33,265 nt of DNA from DATATV01 sp035551355 (GTDB taxonomy: Bacteria; Actinomycetota; Actinomycetes; Mycobacteriales; Pseudonocardiaceae), in contig DASZNF010000041.1 of the NCBI GenBank assembly GCA_035551355.1, positions 1-33,265 of the forward strand, in the 5' to 3' direction. Below, one piece after another: positions 15,103-23,246 of this stretch. Both the position numbers and the translations under genes were made by a program. Every line of letters starts with the position of its first letter. Within the stretch, counting starts at the first letter, position 1. Under the pieces are notes generated by a model. The model did no database searches and had not been told where the DNA came from. It saw only the letters and a program-made list of their open reading frames with translations.

Positions 15103-16932
15103 TCAGTTGATGCGCACGATCGCGCCGCGCACGGTCAGCGGTCCGCTCGCGGTCAGCTCCGCCTGCGCCTGCCCGGCCACCGACACGGTGGCGCCCTGCA
15201 ACTGCGCCTGGGAGTTCGCGGTCATCTTCAGCGCCGCGTTCGCGGTCACCTCCACGTCGGTGTCGGAGTTCAGGGTGATCTTCTGTCCCTTGAGCGCCAA
15301 CGGTCCCTGCCCGGATTCGATGGTGACCCCGTTGTCCGCCTTGACATGCACGCCCTTCGAACTGGTCAGTTCGATCATCTCGTTCTTGGCGTCCAGCTTC
15401 ACGATCAGCTTCTGATCACCCGAGCGGATCAGAATGCCGTCGGTCTCGATGAACTCCACCCGGTGTCCCTTCCGGGAAACAAAAGCCCGTACCGCGATCT
15501 CGCCGGAGTTTCCGTCCACCGGATCGGCCGACAACCGCGGCAACGTGTCCTTGCCGTTGAACAGCCCGCCCAGCACGTAGGGCGCGTCGAAATCCCCGTG
15601 CTCGAACCCGACCAGCACCTCGTCGCCGACCTCGGGCAGCACCACCGCGCCCCGGTTCAGGCCGGCGCCGGACTGCGCGATCCGCGCCCAGTTGCTGCTG
15701 AAGTCGTTGTCCAGCCAGGGAAAGGTCAGCTTGACCCGGCCCAGCTGGTCCGGGTCCTTCACATCGCTGACCACGCCCGGCACCAGCCCCATCCGCCCGG
15801 TGCCGGCCATGGCGCCGGTGCGCCCGGTGGCCAGGCCGTACAGCGAGCGTTCCTGCCGTCCGGACACGGTGAACTCGGTGGTGTATCCGGCGTGATCGGT
15901 GAACAGGTGCCGGGTCGCGGTCAGGGTGTACTTGCCCGCGAACGGATCACCCACGTTGGTCAGCGCGACATCCGTGCCCGCGCGCAGTTTCGGATTACCC
16001 CGGGCCACCCCGGTCAGCTCCATCGCGGCGCTGCCCAGTTGCGCGGCCAGCGCGGTGGCCACGGCGGCGGCCTCGGCGTCGCTGTGCCGGGGCGTGTCCG
16101 CGACCAGGAACGGCGGTGCGGAAAAGATGCCGGCCAGTCGCGTCGGATCGACCCCGCCCGCCTCGGCGCCCGCGGTGTTGGGCGTGGCGTGCCCGGACAC
16201 CGGCTGCTTGTTCTGGAAATCCCAGCCGCCCACCCGCACCTCGGGCACCTGCTCGGCCGCGGTCACCCCGGCCCGCAACGACATCAGCGTGCGATGGGCC
16301 TCCAGCACCAACGGATTCGTGGTCGCCTTGGCCGAGGAGTCCGGCGCGTCGTCGGGTTTGGCCGGCAGCCGGAAGTTCAGTTTCTTGTCCACGATGGCGA
16401 CCTGCGCGCCCACCGTGTCGGCCAGCCGGGCCAGGAACTCCCAGTCGCTGATGTTGTTCTGGCTGATCTGGGTGTGCGGCTGCCCGCCGACCCCGGCCAC
16501 GTCGTCCACCGTGCCCACCGTCAGCCCGGCCCGCGAAACGACCTTGCGCACCACATCGGCGATGCTCATCTCCGGGTACAGCGCCACCCGCCGGCCCCGG
16601 AACAGCCGGTGCGCCAGGTCGTACCCGCGCACCTCGGTGAACGTGCCGGTGGCGTCCAGATCGATGCCCAGCGCGGTCACCTCCCCGGAGAACATGGACT
16701 GCGGCCCACCCGGATCGGAGGTCTGCACCTTCAACTCGATCAGCGCGCCGATCTTGAATCCGGCCTTGCCGAGCACCACCGCCCCGGGGTCGCGGAAACG
16801 CAGCACGAATGTGTCCGGCAGATTGCGGCTGTCGTCCACGTAGGCGTAGGTCAGCAGGCCGCGCACGTCCGCGGGCAGCGGCGCGCCGGCCACCTCGACC
16901 ACCAGGGTGTTGGCGAAGGTCTCATTGGCCAT
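15103..16932 (-). CDS. cis8: VgrG-like spike protein (Cis8)
   Basis: 609 residues. The N-terminal part (1 to about 350) is the phage late control D / gp27-like hub (VVEVAGAPLPADVRG, DFQNKQPVSGHATPN). Residues about 381-470 form the gp5-like OB fold (GLVPGVVSDVKDPDQLGRVKLTFPWL, VGDEVLVGFEHGD, YVLGGLFNGKD). The tail is a repetitive beta-needle ending in short strands (LTVRGAIVRIN). Start ATG overlaps the LysM gene by 11 nt and has GGAG upstream inside it. It forms the trimeric spike under the tube and carries the PAAR tip. No fused effector domain is visible at the C-terminus. Confidence 0.95.
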   Translation of the reverse strand: MANETFANTLVVEVAGAPLPADVRGLLTYAYVDDSRNLPDTFVLRFRDPGAVVLGKAGFKIGALIELKVQTSDPGGPQSMFSGEVTALGIDLDATGTFTEVRGYDLAHRLFRGRRVALYPEMSIADVVRKVVSRAGLTVGTVDDVAGVGGQPHTQISQNNISDWEFLARLADTVGAQVAIVDKKLNFRLPAKPDDAPDSSAKATTNPLVLEAHRTLMSLRAGVTAAEQVPEVRVGGWDFQNKQPVSGHATPNTAGAEAGGVDPTRLAGIFSAPPFLVADTPRHSDAEAAAVATALAAQLGSAAMELTGVARGNPKLRAGTDVALTNVGDPFAGKYTLTATRHLFTDHAGYTTEFTVSGRQERSLYGLATGRTGAMAGTGRMGLVPGVVSDVKDPDQLGRVKLTFPWLDNDFSSNWARIAQSGAGLNRGAVVLPEVGDEVLVGFEHGDFDAPYVLGGLFNGKDTLPRLSADPVDGNSGEIAVRAFVSRKGHRVEFIETDGILIRSGDQKLIVKLDAKNEMIELTSSKGVHVKADNGVTIESGQGPLALKGQKITLNSDTDVEVTANAALKMTANSQAQLQGATVSVAGQAQAELTASGPLTVRGAIVRIN

Positions 16933-17686
16933 GCTGGATCTCCTCCAGCGCCGGGATCAGCAGCCGCCGCCCCGGCCGCAGCCGCATCGGATCGTCCAGG
17001 TCGTTGGCGGCGGCGATCTCCCGCCACAGCTCGGCGTTGCCGTAGGCGCGGAAGGCGATCGAGGGCAGGCTGTCCCCGGCCACCAGCAGGTGCTCGTCGC
17101 GCGCGGCCAGCGCCCCCGAGGTCGGGTTCTGCCCGCCCTGCTCGCCGGAGATCTCCTCCAGGTTCACCGTGCAGACCGCGCGCACCGGCACCCCGCCGGG
17201 GGTGAACAAGGTGTACTTCGCGGTCACCGTGGCGACGTAGGCCGCGAATCCGGTCATGCCGCCCCAGGTGAACACCACCCACGGCGGTGAGCCCTTGCCG
17301 TGCTGGCGGCTGTCCTCGGTGGCCACGCAGCAGGTGAACAGCTGCTCGACCTTCTTGACCACCTTGTCGTCCATGGTGTCGGTGGCGTCCAGGAACATCT
17401 CCAGCGACAGCTTGCACGGATCGGATCCGGCGAACTCCGGCGGCGAGCTCTTCTTCGCGTTGCGCTGCGGCACCCGGCTCCACTTGGCGTTCTTGGTCAG
17501 CGACAGCTCTTTCGGGTTGAACTGGAACCCGATCTCGTACATCAGCTCGCCCGGCTGCGCGGTGCCGCCGGCCTGCGGCGGCTTGTGCACCTTCAGCGAC
17601 GCCTTCTGCAGATTGCTCGGCGCGCCCGAGCCGTAGTCGCCGCCAGGCGCGGAACCGGCCGAGGTGAAGGTGATCGGAGAGGACAT
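16922..17686 (-). CDS. cis7: LysM baseplate protein (Cis7)
   Basis: 254 residues from ATG 17686 with GGAG 7 nt upstream. The N-terminal 190 residues carry the CIS tube-associated domain (EIGFQFNPKELSLTKNAKW, then KLSLEMFLDATDTMDDKV). A C-terminal LysM follows at about 205-250 (LLVAGDSLPSIAFRAYGNAELWREIAAANDLDDPMRLRPG). In Afp/PVC particles the equivalent protein (Afp7) links tube, spike and baseplate, as T4 gp53 does; the LysM is a structural clamp there rather than a peptidoglycan binder. The upstream frame to 17809 overlaps the tube gene and is not used. Its leader shares 13 identical nt (ggagcgcgcgatg) with the gp19-type gene before it. Confidence 0.93.
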   Translation of the reverse strand: MSSPITFTSAGSAPGGDYGSGAPSNLQKASLKVHKPPQAGGTAQPGELMYEIGFQFNPKELSLTKNAKWSRVPQRNAKKSSPPEFAGSDPCKLSLEMFLDATDTMDDKVVKKVEQLFTCCVATEDSRQHGKGSPPWVVFTWGGMTGFAAYVATVTAKYTLFTPGGVPVRAVCTVNLEEISGEQGGQNPTSGALAARDEHLLVAGDSLPSIAFRAYGNAELWREIAAANDLDDPMRLRPGRRLLIPALEEIQHGQ

Positions 17687-17696
17687 CGCGCGCTCC

Positions 17697-18128
17697 TCAG
17701 TTCGCCGAGGACAGGAAGCCGTGGTGCGCGAGTTCGAGCGTCTCGGTGGCCACCTTGGGTGACTCGGCGGACAGCTGTGGGCCGCTCCACCGCACCGGCA
17801 CCACATCAACCAGCGCCCAGCTGGCGATCACCGTTCCCTCCAAGGTTTTCGCCTCGATGGTCGCGGTCTTGCGCTTGGTGCCACTGGCCATGCTGGAGAA
17901 CCAGCGCGTGATCTTGTTGCTGTCCTTGGTGACCGGGCGGGACAGCTTCACGTTGGAGTAACGGATGCGGGTGGGCAGCTGCCATACGATCCCGTTGTTG
18001 CCGCCCTCCTCCCGTTGCTCCATCACGAATTCGCAGCCAAGGCCGTCGCAGCTGCTGAACGCGCCGAGGTTCTCGTCGTCGATCTTCACCACGAAACACA
18101 CCGCCACCGCTTCGTCGACGTCCGGCAT
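17697..18128 (-). CDS. gp19-type tube protein 2 (tube-initiator type, Cis5-like)
   Basis: 143 residues of the T4 gp19 / CIS tube family: VCFVVKIDDENLGAFSSCDGLGCEFVMEQREEGG, then the conserved LPTRIRYSNVKLSRPVTKDSNKITRWFSS and a last strand WALVDVVPVRWSGPQLSA. It differs clearly from the main tube protein at 21094 and lies next to the LysM and spike genes. By analogy with Afp5/Pvc5 it probably forms the first ring that adapts the spike to the tube. The downstream LysM gene starts 10 nt after its stop. Confidence 0.9.
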   Translation of the reverse strand: MPDVDEAVAVCFVVKIDDENLGAFSSCDGLGCEFVMEQREEGGNNGIVWQLPTRIRYSNVKLSRPVTKDSNKITRWFSSMASGTKRKTATIEAKTLEGTVIASWALVDVVPVRWSGPQLSAESPKVATETLELAHHGFLSSAN

Positions 18129-18147
18129 CGCGCGCTCCCCTTTTCCC

Positions 18148-20481
18148 TCAGTGCCACAGATCGGTGAGCAGCCCGCGCCGCTCCCGGTCCAGTTGGAGTT
18201 CCGCCTTGATCCGGCGCAGCAGCGGGCCGAACAACTCCTGCGCGACCTTGTCGGCGTCCTTCTCCGCCGGCTCCACGCTCGGCGGGGTGGAGGCGTGCGG
18301 AGTGGATTCCGGCGCGGTGGTCGTCGATGTGGTGGTCGACGTGAAGTTGGTCGACGTGGTGGTGGTCGACGGCTCGTCCTCGATGGCGCGCGTCACCACG
18401 ATCGGTTCCGGGCGCGCCAGCGCCAGCGATGGAGTCTGCGGTGCGGGCGCGATCCGTTGCGCCATTGGCATTTCCGGGGCGCGCTGCACGGGCGCAAGGG
18501 ACAGCGGCGCCATCGGGGTGGCCAGAGCCCGCACAGCTGGGGACGGCGCGGTCACGGCGAGGCCCAGGTGCGGCAGGGTGGCCGGGCCGGGCGATGGCGC
18601 GGCGGAGATCGAGGGCAGCCGGACCACCTGGTTCAGCGTGGGCGCGGTAGATCCGGGCGTCCGGTATCCGGGCGAGCCGTGGCCGGGCACTGCTGGCGTG
18701 GCCGGTTCCCGCGCCGGTGCGGCCGGCTCGGGCAATCGCTGTACTGCCGGCTCCCGCATCGCGGATGGCGTCGGCGGTTCGGCCGGCTTGGGCAACGGAG
18801 CGAGTGAGCCGAGCAGCGGGCGATCCGGCATCGACTCGACTACTTCGGTCGGCGGCGTGGGGGCTGTGGGCAGAGTGGGCAGCGATCTCACCGGAGCCGT
18901 CAGGAACACGTCCGGCGACGCGAGGCCGGGGAGTGCTGGGACATCCGAAACCGACGCGACATCCGACGCTGATTGGACGGTCGACGTTGGTGTGGTGCCG
19001 AGAGTCGCCGCGATGTCGAAAGCCGGCGGGTTGTCGAGAGTTGTCGAGGCTTCGATTGCCGGTGAGGTATCGACGGTTGCCGAGGTGGCCGGATTTGCGG
19101 GGACGCCGGGGACCGGCATCGATGCGCTGATGGGTGCACCCAACCCCAGTCTGCGCTGCGGTGCGGCAACAACTCGTTGGATGGCGGGAACCGCTGGAAG
19201 CGCCCTGGACGCCCTGGTCTGATCAGCCGAGGGCGGGCGCGGCGATCCGACTGGACCGGCCGAAAGCGTCTCGGGAACGAATGGCGCCGCCAAACCGGGC
19301 CGAGGTCGCTGTGCCTCCACTCCCACCCGCTCCCCTACGGTCGGCAGCACCTCTTCGCTGTCGGCAACAGGATTCGCCGCGCTGGGGAGGGGAGCCGTCG
19401 CATCCGGTGCATGGCCCACTGCTCGGGAGAAAGGCAGCGCCGTCTCCGCGACGGGATCCGGCCCGGGCACCTCGTCGATCGCGGACGGCTCGGTGGGCTG
19501 CCCGACCCGGGAGATGGTCACCGGCTCGGCCGGGGGCGGACCACCGATCGTGGACGCGACCGGCTTCGCCTGCGCGACGCCACCATCGGCGATCCGGACG
19601 ACCGAGAGCGGCGGCAGGGCCGAGTCCGCCGGGGCCGGCGAGTTCGGCGCGGGCTCGGCCGATGCCGATTCGCGTTGCCGGGCAACGGTAAGCGGCGTTG
19701 ACTCGATCGGGCGGGACGCCGGGGTCGTGCTGGGGGTGGGGATGGTCGAGGAGGGCGTGGTCGAGGGGGGCAACGCGGGACCCGTTGCGGCGGGTGCCAT
19801 TTCGGTTGGCCCAGCGGCGATCGGCGGCTGGACACCAACGACCGGAGCGGGTTTGGGCGGCGCGGGTGACTCCGTCATCCGCGCGATCACCGGAGGAATC
19901 CCAGACGCGGCACCAACCTGCTCGATCCCGGCCCGCCCAGACCCGGCGGACTCGATACCAGCAGCTCCGAAACCAGCAGGTCCGATTTCGGCGGGCCCGG
20001 GATCCGCCAGTCCGGTCACCCCCACCGTCGGCGCATCCGGCATCGGCGCATCGGGCGTCAAGACATCGGGCGTCGAGGCATCGGGCGTCGGCTCATCCGG
20101 AACACCAGGCGCTGTCAGGGTTTCCGGTTTGGCCGGGCTCTCCGGCGCGAACACGGCCCGCTGCACCGCTCGCCGCTGCACCGACCGCTTCGGCCCGATC
20201 GTCCGCACCACCGGCAGGTCTGCCCCCGGCGCGGCCGAGGGAACCGGCACGGTCAGGTCGCCGATCAGTCCGGCCGGTTCGTCCGGCCCGGTCCGATGGC
20301 CCAGTGGCGCCAGGAACGACGGGTCCTGCCAGGCCGTCAGGGTTCCGCTGAACCGCTGCACCGGGTTCACCAGCGGATGCTCGGCCAGCACGCGCTGGAT
20401 GGGTGGCAGCCGCCGCCACTCCGCGCGCACCACCGGCCCGGCCGGGGGCGCGGCCTCACGCTTTCCTCGCCACGGCCACAT
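18148..20481 (-). CDS. Large disordered Pro/Ala/Thr-rich eCIS protein with conserved ends
   Basis: 777 residues. The first 85 look structured and functional (RVLAEHPLVNPVQRFSGTLTAWQDPSFLAPLGHRTG). Residues about 86-735 are low-complexity Pro, Ala, Thr and Ser with no fold I can see. The last 38 or so form a charged amphipathic helix (ADKVAQELFGPLLRRIKAEL, then LDRERRGLLTDLWH). Short V/I/A-Q-R motifs recur along its length (IQRVLAE, VQRFSG, VQRRAVQRA, IQRVVA, VQRLPE, VQRAPE, AQRIAP). It sits where a tape-measure gene could lie, and no other candidate for that role is present. A long linker with anchored ends would suit it, though classical tape measures are helical. Function unknown. Confidence 0.8.
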   Translation of the reverse strand: MWPWRGKREAAPPAGPVVRAEWRRLPPIQRVLAEHPLVNPVQRFSGTLTAWQDPSFLAPLGHRTGPDEPAGLIGDLTVPVPSAAPGADLPVVRTIGPKRSVQRRAVQRAVFAPESPAKPETLTAPGVPDEPTPDASTPDVLTPDAPMPDAPTVGVTGLADPGPAEIGPAGFGAAGIESAGSGRAGIEQVGAASGIPPVIARMTESPAPPKPAPVVGVQPPIAAGPTEMAPAATGPALPPSTTPSSTIPTPSTTPASRPIESTPLTVARQRESASAEPAPNSPAPADSALPPLSVVRIADGGVAQAKPVASTIGGPPPAEPVTISRVGQPTEPSAIDEVPGPDPVAETALPFSRAVGHAPDATAPLPSAANPVADSEEVLPTVGERVGVEAQRPRPGLAAPFVPETLSAGPVGSPRPPSADQTRASRALPAVPAIQRVVAAPQRRLGLGAPISASMPVPGVPANPATSATVDTSPAIEASTTLDNPPAFDIAATLGTTPTSTVQSASDVASVSDVPALPGLASPDVFLTAPVRSLPTLPTAPTPPTEVVESMPDRPLLGSLAPLPKPAEPPTPSAMREPAVQRLPEPAAPAREPATPAVPGHGSPGYRTPGSTAPTLNQVVRLPSISAAPSPGPATLPHLGLAVTAPSPAVRALATPMAPLSLAPVQRAPEMPMAQRIAPAPQTPSLALARPEPIVVTRAIEDEPSTTTTSTNFTSTTTSTTTAPESTPHASTPPSVEPAEKDADKVAQELFGPLLRRIKAELQLDRERRGLLTDLWH
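18316..18372. repeat. 15-nt tandem repeat in the disordered gene
   Basis: About 3.8 imperfect units of ggtggtcgacgtg-type sequence (starts at 18316, 18331, 18346, 18361). They encode the Thr/Ser-rich stretch just before the conserved C-terminal helix. Such repeats can expand or contract in frame. Confidence 0.7.
20049..20093. repeat. 15-nt tandem repeat encoding TPD pentapeptides
   Basis: Three units beginning catcgggcgtc at 20049, 20064 and 20079, plus degenerate copies on both sides. They encode repeats of the form TPDxx in the disordered protein. Same 15-nt period as the repeat at 18316. Confidence 0.7.
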
Positions 20482-20487
20482 CGCGGT

Positions 20488-20646
20488 TCACCGCCCCTGA
20501 CTGATCCTGGTGTTGATCCGGGCGATCTCGGACACGTAGCGCAGCCGGTCGGCGTGCTCCAGATCCAGGATGTCCTCGAGCGACCAGTGGAAGTGATAGG
20601 CCACGTACGCGACCTCCTCGTGCAGCCGGTCCGGCGCGTACGTCAC
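20488..20646 (-). CDS. Small eCIS protein, DUF6760-like
   Basis: 52 residues starting at a GTG that overlaps the upstream TGA (GTGA). The sequence VAYHFHWSLEDILDLEHADRLRYVSEIARINTR is a compact helical unit that I recognise from small genes in phage-tail-like eCIS loci (DUF6760-like, name from memory). It lies between the tube gene and the gene of the candidate tape-measure protein, the spot where tailed phages keep tail-assembly chaperones. Its frame is open upstream of the GTG, which also allows a -1 frameshift product with the preceding gene. Confidence 0.8.
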   Translation of the reverse strand: MTYAPDRLHEEVAYVAYHFHWSLEDILDLEHADRLRYVSEIARINTRISQGR

Positions 20647-21089
20647 GATTCCCCCAGGCGGCCACCGGCCAGGTCCACCACGAAGGTGTGGCCGCACTCC
20701 GGGCAGTCCACGCCGGCCCGGGTGTGGCCCTCGCTGTTGATCCGCCGGTACATGTCCTGCAGGAACGCCAGATCCGAGGCGAACAGGTTCTCGATGATCC
20801 CGGCGTGCACGTCGGTGATCTCGCCGAGCCGGGTGACCACCCGGCCCAGCAACACCACGGTCAGATACGCCGCGTTCTCCCGTACCCGGTCATCCCGCAG
20901 CGGCACCAGTTCGTCCCGCGCGGTGGCCAGGCGCATGGTGCCCGACCGGTGCACGGTTCCGGCGTCGTCGACGTAGCCGCGCGGCAGTTCGAAGGCGAAC
21001 TCGGTACGCAGGGGCGCGCGGTCCGGCTCGGGCTGCCCCGGCCGATCCGGCGCCTGTTCCTGCGGAACCGCCGCCATCATCCGGCGCAT
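20643..21089 (-). CDS. eCIS protein resembling a tail-assembly chaperone
   Basis: 148 residues from ATG 21089, 4 nt after the tube gene stop. ATGs at 21080 and 21077 are alternatives. The start at 21146 would run into the tube gene. The core TMRLATARDELVPLRDDRVRENAAYLTVVLLGRVVTRLG, then FASDLAFLQDMYRRIN, is helical and resembles phage tail-assembly (chaperone-type) proteins. It ends in a single CxxC (DCPECGHTF), half of a zinc knuckle, so a metal site would need a dimer. It probably helps fold or count tube or tape-measure protein. It overlaps the DUF6760-like gene. Confidence 0.78.
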   Translation of the reverse strand: MRRMMAAVPQEQAPDRPGQPEPDRAPLRTEFAFELPRGYVDDAGTVHRSGTMRLATARDELVPLRDDRVRENAAYLTVVLLGRVVTRLGEITDVHAGIIENLFASDLAFLQDMYRRINSEGHTRAGVDCPECGHTFVVDLAGGRLGES

Positions 21090-21093
21090 GGCG

Positions 21094-21537
21094 TCACTCG
21101 ACTTCCAGCTGCTCGTAGGTGAGGGTGAGCTTCTCGGTGAGCACACTGGTGTCGCCGGCCTTCAGCGAACCGATCTCCAGGCTCTTGGGCCAGGCGTTGG
21201 TCAGCTTGTAGCGCTTGAGCGCGTTGCCCTCGTAGTCGTAGACGATGATCGCGCCGCCCTTGCGGGCATCGGCCATCTTGCCGAAATGCGCGTCCTTCAC
21301 CCATTTCCCGAAGCTGTTGTCGTCGGTCAGGCCGCGGGTCAGGGTGACCTCGCCCGCCTTGGGCCGGCCGGGCAGCTTCTTGATGACGTACTTGCCGTCC
21401 GAGGTGTTCTGCTTCAGCTCGATGACGTCCTGTTCCATCTTCAGGCCGGTCACCTCGGTGATCTCCTTGATCTGCACCCCATCGAACTCCAGCCCGAAGG
21501 AATGGCCGACCGAGCTGTCAAGACTGGGCAGAGCCAT
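21094..21537 (-). CDS. cis1: Main inner tube protein (Cis1, gp19-type)
   Basis: 147 residues of the T4 gp19 tail tube family. Typical features are the N-terminal HSFGLEFDGVQIKEITEVTGLKMEQDVIEL, the KYVIKKLPGRPKAGEVTLTRGLT loop-strand, and a C-terminal ITLTYE-like strand (LTLTYEQLEVE). It sits 15 nt after the sheath gene and is expected to be made in large amounts, forming stacked hexameric rings inside the sheath. Length and pattern match Afp1 and Streptomyces tube proteins. Confidence 0.95.
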   Translation of the reverse strand: MALPSLDSSVGHSFGLEFDGVQIKEITEVTGLKMEQDVIELKQNTSDGKYVIKKLPGRPKAGEVTLTRGLTDDNSFGKWVKDAHFGKMADARKGGAIIVYDYEGNALKRYKLTNAWPKSLEIGSLKAGDTSVLTEKLTLTYEQLEVE

Positions 21538-21552
21538 CGTTCACACCCTTTC

Positions 21553-23097
21553 TCACTCGTTGACCAAACTGGTGCCGCCGGAGATCTGTGCCAGCCGGAA
21601 GATCACGAACTCGGCCGGCTTCACCGGCGCGATCCCGACCTCGCACATCACCTGGCCCTGATCGATCGCCTCGGCGGGGTTGGTTTCCCGGTCGCACTTG
21701 ACGTAGAACGCCTCGTCCGGGGTAAGCCCGAACAACGAGCCCCTGCGCCACTCGGTCACCAGGAAAGCGCTGATGGTGCGGCGGATCCGCGCCCACAAGG
21801 CGTCATCGTTGGGCTCGAACACCACCCACTGGGTGCCGTTGAGGATGGACTCCTCCAGGTAGTTGAACAGCCGCCGCACGTTGAGGTAGCGCCATGCCGG
21901 GTCGCTGGACAGGGTGCGCGCGCCCCACACCCGGATGCCCCGACCCGGGAAGGAGCGGATGCAGTTCACCCCGATGGGGTTGAGCAGCTCCTGCTCGGCC
22001 TTGGTCAACTGGGTGTGCAGGCTCACCGCGCCGCGCACGGTTTCGTTGGCCGGCGCCTTGTGCACGCCGCGCACTCCGTCGGTGCGGGCCCACACCCCGG
22101 CCATGTGCCCGCCGGGCGGCACGAACCTGTTGGTGCCACCGGCCGGATCGAACACCTTGACCCACGGGTAGTAGAGGGCGGCGTACTTCGAGTCGTAGCC
22201 CGCGACGTCGACCCGCCAGTCCTTGATCTGCTGCGGGCTCAGGTCCGGCGGCGGGTCGAGCACGGCCATCCGGTCGCCCATCAGCTCGCAGTGCGCGATC
22301 ATGGCCAGCTGCACGGTCTTGACCGCTTCCAGGTCGATCAGGCCCTGCTGGTACTGGCTCATCAGATCCGGGACCACGACCATGGTCACCTCGTCGATCG
22401 CTTCCAGGCCGCCGAATCCGGTGCGGTCGGAGACATCGCCGACGAAGTCGTCCGGCGCGACCCGCCGCGGCACCGGTGGCGGCGCGGGCTCCTCGCGCAA
22501 CGCGACGCTGCCCTTGTCCGGCTTGGCCAGCGCCCGCCCGGAGGCGATCTCCTCGATGGTGATCAGGCTGGACTTCTCCCGGACCACGGTGACCACGTTC
22601 TCCTTGGTGCGCCTGGTGGACACCTGGTGGCTTTCCACCACCTTGCCGTTCTCCTTGACCAGCAGGGTGAACCGGTCGTCGGCCGCGTTCTCTCCCTCGG
22701 CGTCGGCCACCTCGACCGACAGGTCCGGCGAGTTCTTGCCCGCGGGCAGTTCCTTGACGGTGAACCGGTAGCCGCCCAGCGTGGCGTGCGCGCCGCCGGT
22801 CAGCGCGGGTGGAGTGGAGTTGGTGTCCGTCTTGGCCCCGCCGATACGCACCACATAGCAGTTGGTGCCACCGTTGAGGAAGTACCCGTAGACCGAGTGC
22901 CCCAGGTAGCAGTCCTCGACGAAATCGCCGAACACCTCGGTGAACTGGGCCCAGTTGGCCACCAGTGTCGGGGTGTTGAACGGGCCCTTCACCGCGAACC
23001 CGACGAAGGCGGCTACCGCGGTGCCCACGCCCTCGATCGGTCGCGAACCCGCCTCCACCTCCTCGACGTACACGCCCGGCGAGAGATAGGTGGGCAT
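21553..23097 (-). CDS. cis2: Contractile tail sheath protein (Cis2)
   Basis: 514 residues from ATG 23097, preceded by AAGGAGG; the longer in-frame start at 23223 lies in the promoter region. The N-terminus PTYLSPGVYVEEVEAGSRPIEGVGTAVAAFVG is the conserved sheath entry. The C-terminal domain (NGTQWVVFEPNDDALWARIRRTISAFLVTEWRRGSLFG, then VMCEVGIAPVKPAEFVIFRL) carries the strands that interlock sheath subunits. Only one sheath gene is present, as in Streptomyces, unlike Afp and PVC with three. It is the first gene of the long operon and the ATPase substrate after contraction, by analogy. Confidence 0.97.
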   Translation of the reverse strand: MPTYLSPGVYVEEVEAGSRPIEGVGTAVAAFVGFAVKGPFNTPTLVANWAQFTEVFGDFVEDCYLGHSVYGYFLNGGTNCYVVRIGGAKTDTNSTPPALTGGAHATLGGYRFTVKELPAGKNSPDLSVEVADAEGENAADDRFTLLVKENGKVVESHQVSTRRTKENVVTVVREKSSLITIEEIASGRALAKPDKGSVALREEPAPPPVPRRVAPDDFVGDVSDRTGFGGLEAIDEVTMVVVPDLMSQYQQGLIDLEAVKTVQLAMIAHCELMGDRMAVLDPPPDLSPQQIKDWRVDVAGYDSKYAALYYPWVKVFDPAGGTNRFVPPGGHMAGVWARTDGVRGVHKAPANETVRGAVSLHTQLTKAEQELLNPIGVNCIRSFPGRGIRVWGARTLSSDPAWRYLNVRRLFNYLEESILNGTQWVVFEPNDDALWARIRRTISAFLVTEWRRGSLFGLTPDEAFYVKCDRETNPAEAIDQGQVMCEVGIAPVKPAEFVIFRLAQISGGTSLVNE

Positions 23098-23121
23098 CCC
23101 CGTGCCTCCTTGTGTCGGCGA

Positions 23122-23138
23122 TTGCAGTTGTGCTGCAA
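23122..23138. promoter_or_regulatory. Palindrome in the sheath leader
   Basis: TTGCAG-N5-CTGCAA, a perfect 6-bp inverted repeat ending 24 nt before the sheath start codon. It could be a small leader hairpin or an operator near the transcription start. Confidence 0.35.
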
Positions 23139-23232
23139 GAATGTTGCTGCTGGTCGGGCCGGTGAGAGAACGGCCGCTGGGCTGTGTCGGGGGGAACTCA
23201 TCGCTGCCCCAAGAGGCGACCATGCGGACCGC

Positions 23233-23246
23233 TGCCCGTTGGGGCA
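23233..23246. promoter_or_regulatory. TGCCC-N4-GGGCA palindrome upstream of sheath operon
   Basis: TGCCC-GTTG-GGGCA, with flanks giving GC-TGCCC-N4-GGGCA-GC, 135 nt upstream of the sheath start codon. Perfect copy of the shared eCIS motif, in non-coding DNA. Confidence 0.65.

Noticed and set aside
20030..20100. Short regularly spaced repeats as a CRISPR array
   Set aside because: They are direct 15-nt codon repeats within a coding gene, without unique spacers or cas genes.
22090..22125. TGCC/GGCA inverted repeat inside the sheath gene (near cgccgggcgg)
   Set aside because: Spacing and core differ from the TGCCC-N4-GGGCA motif and it lies in conserved coding sequence.
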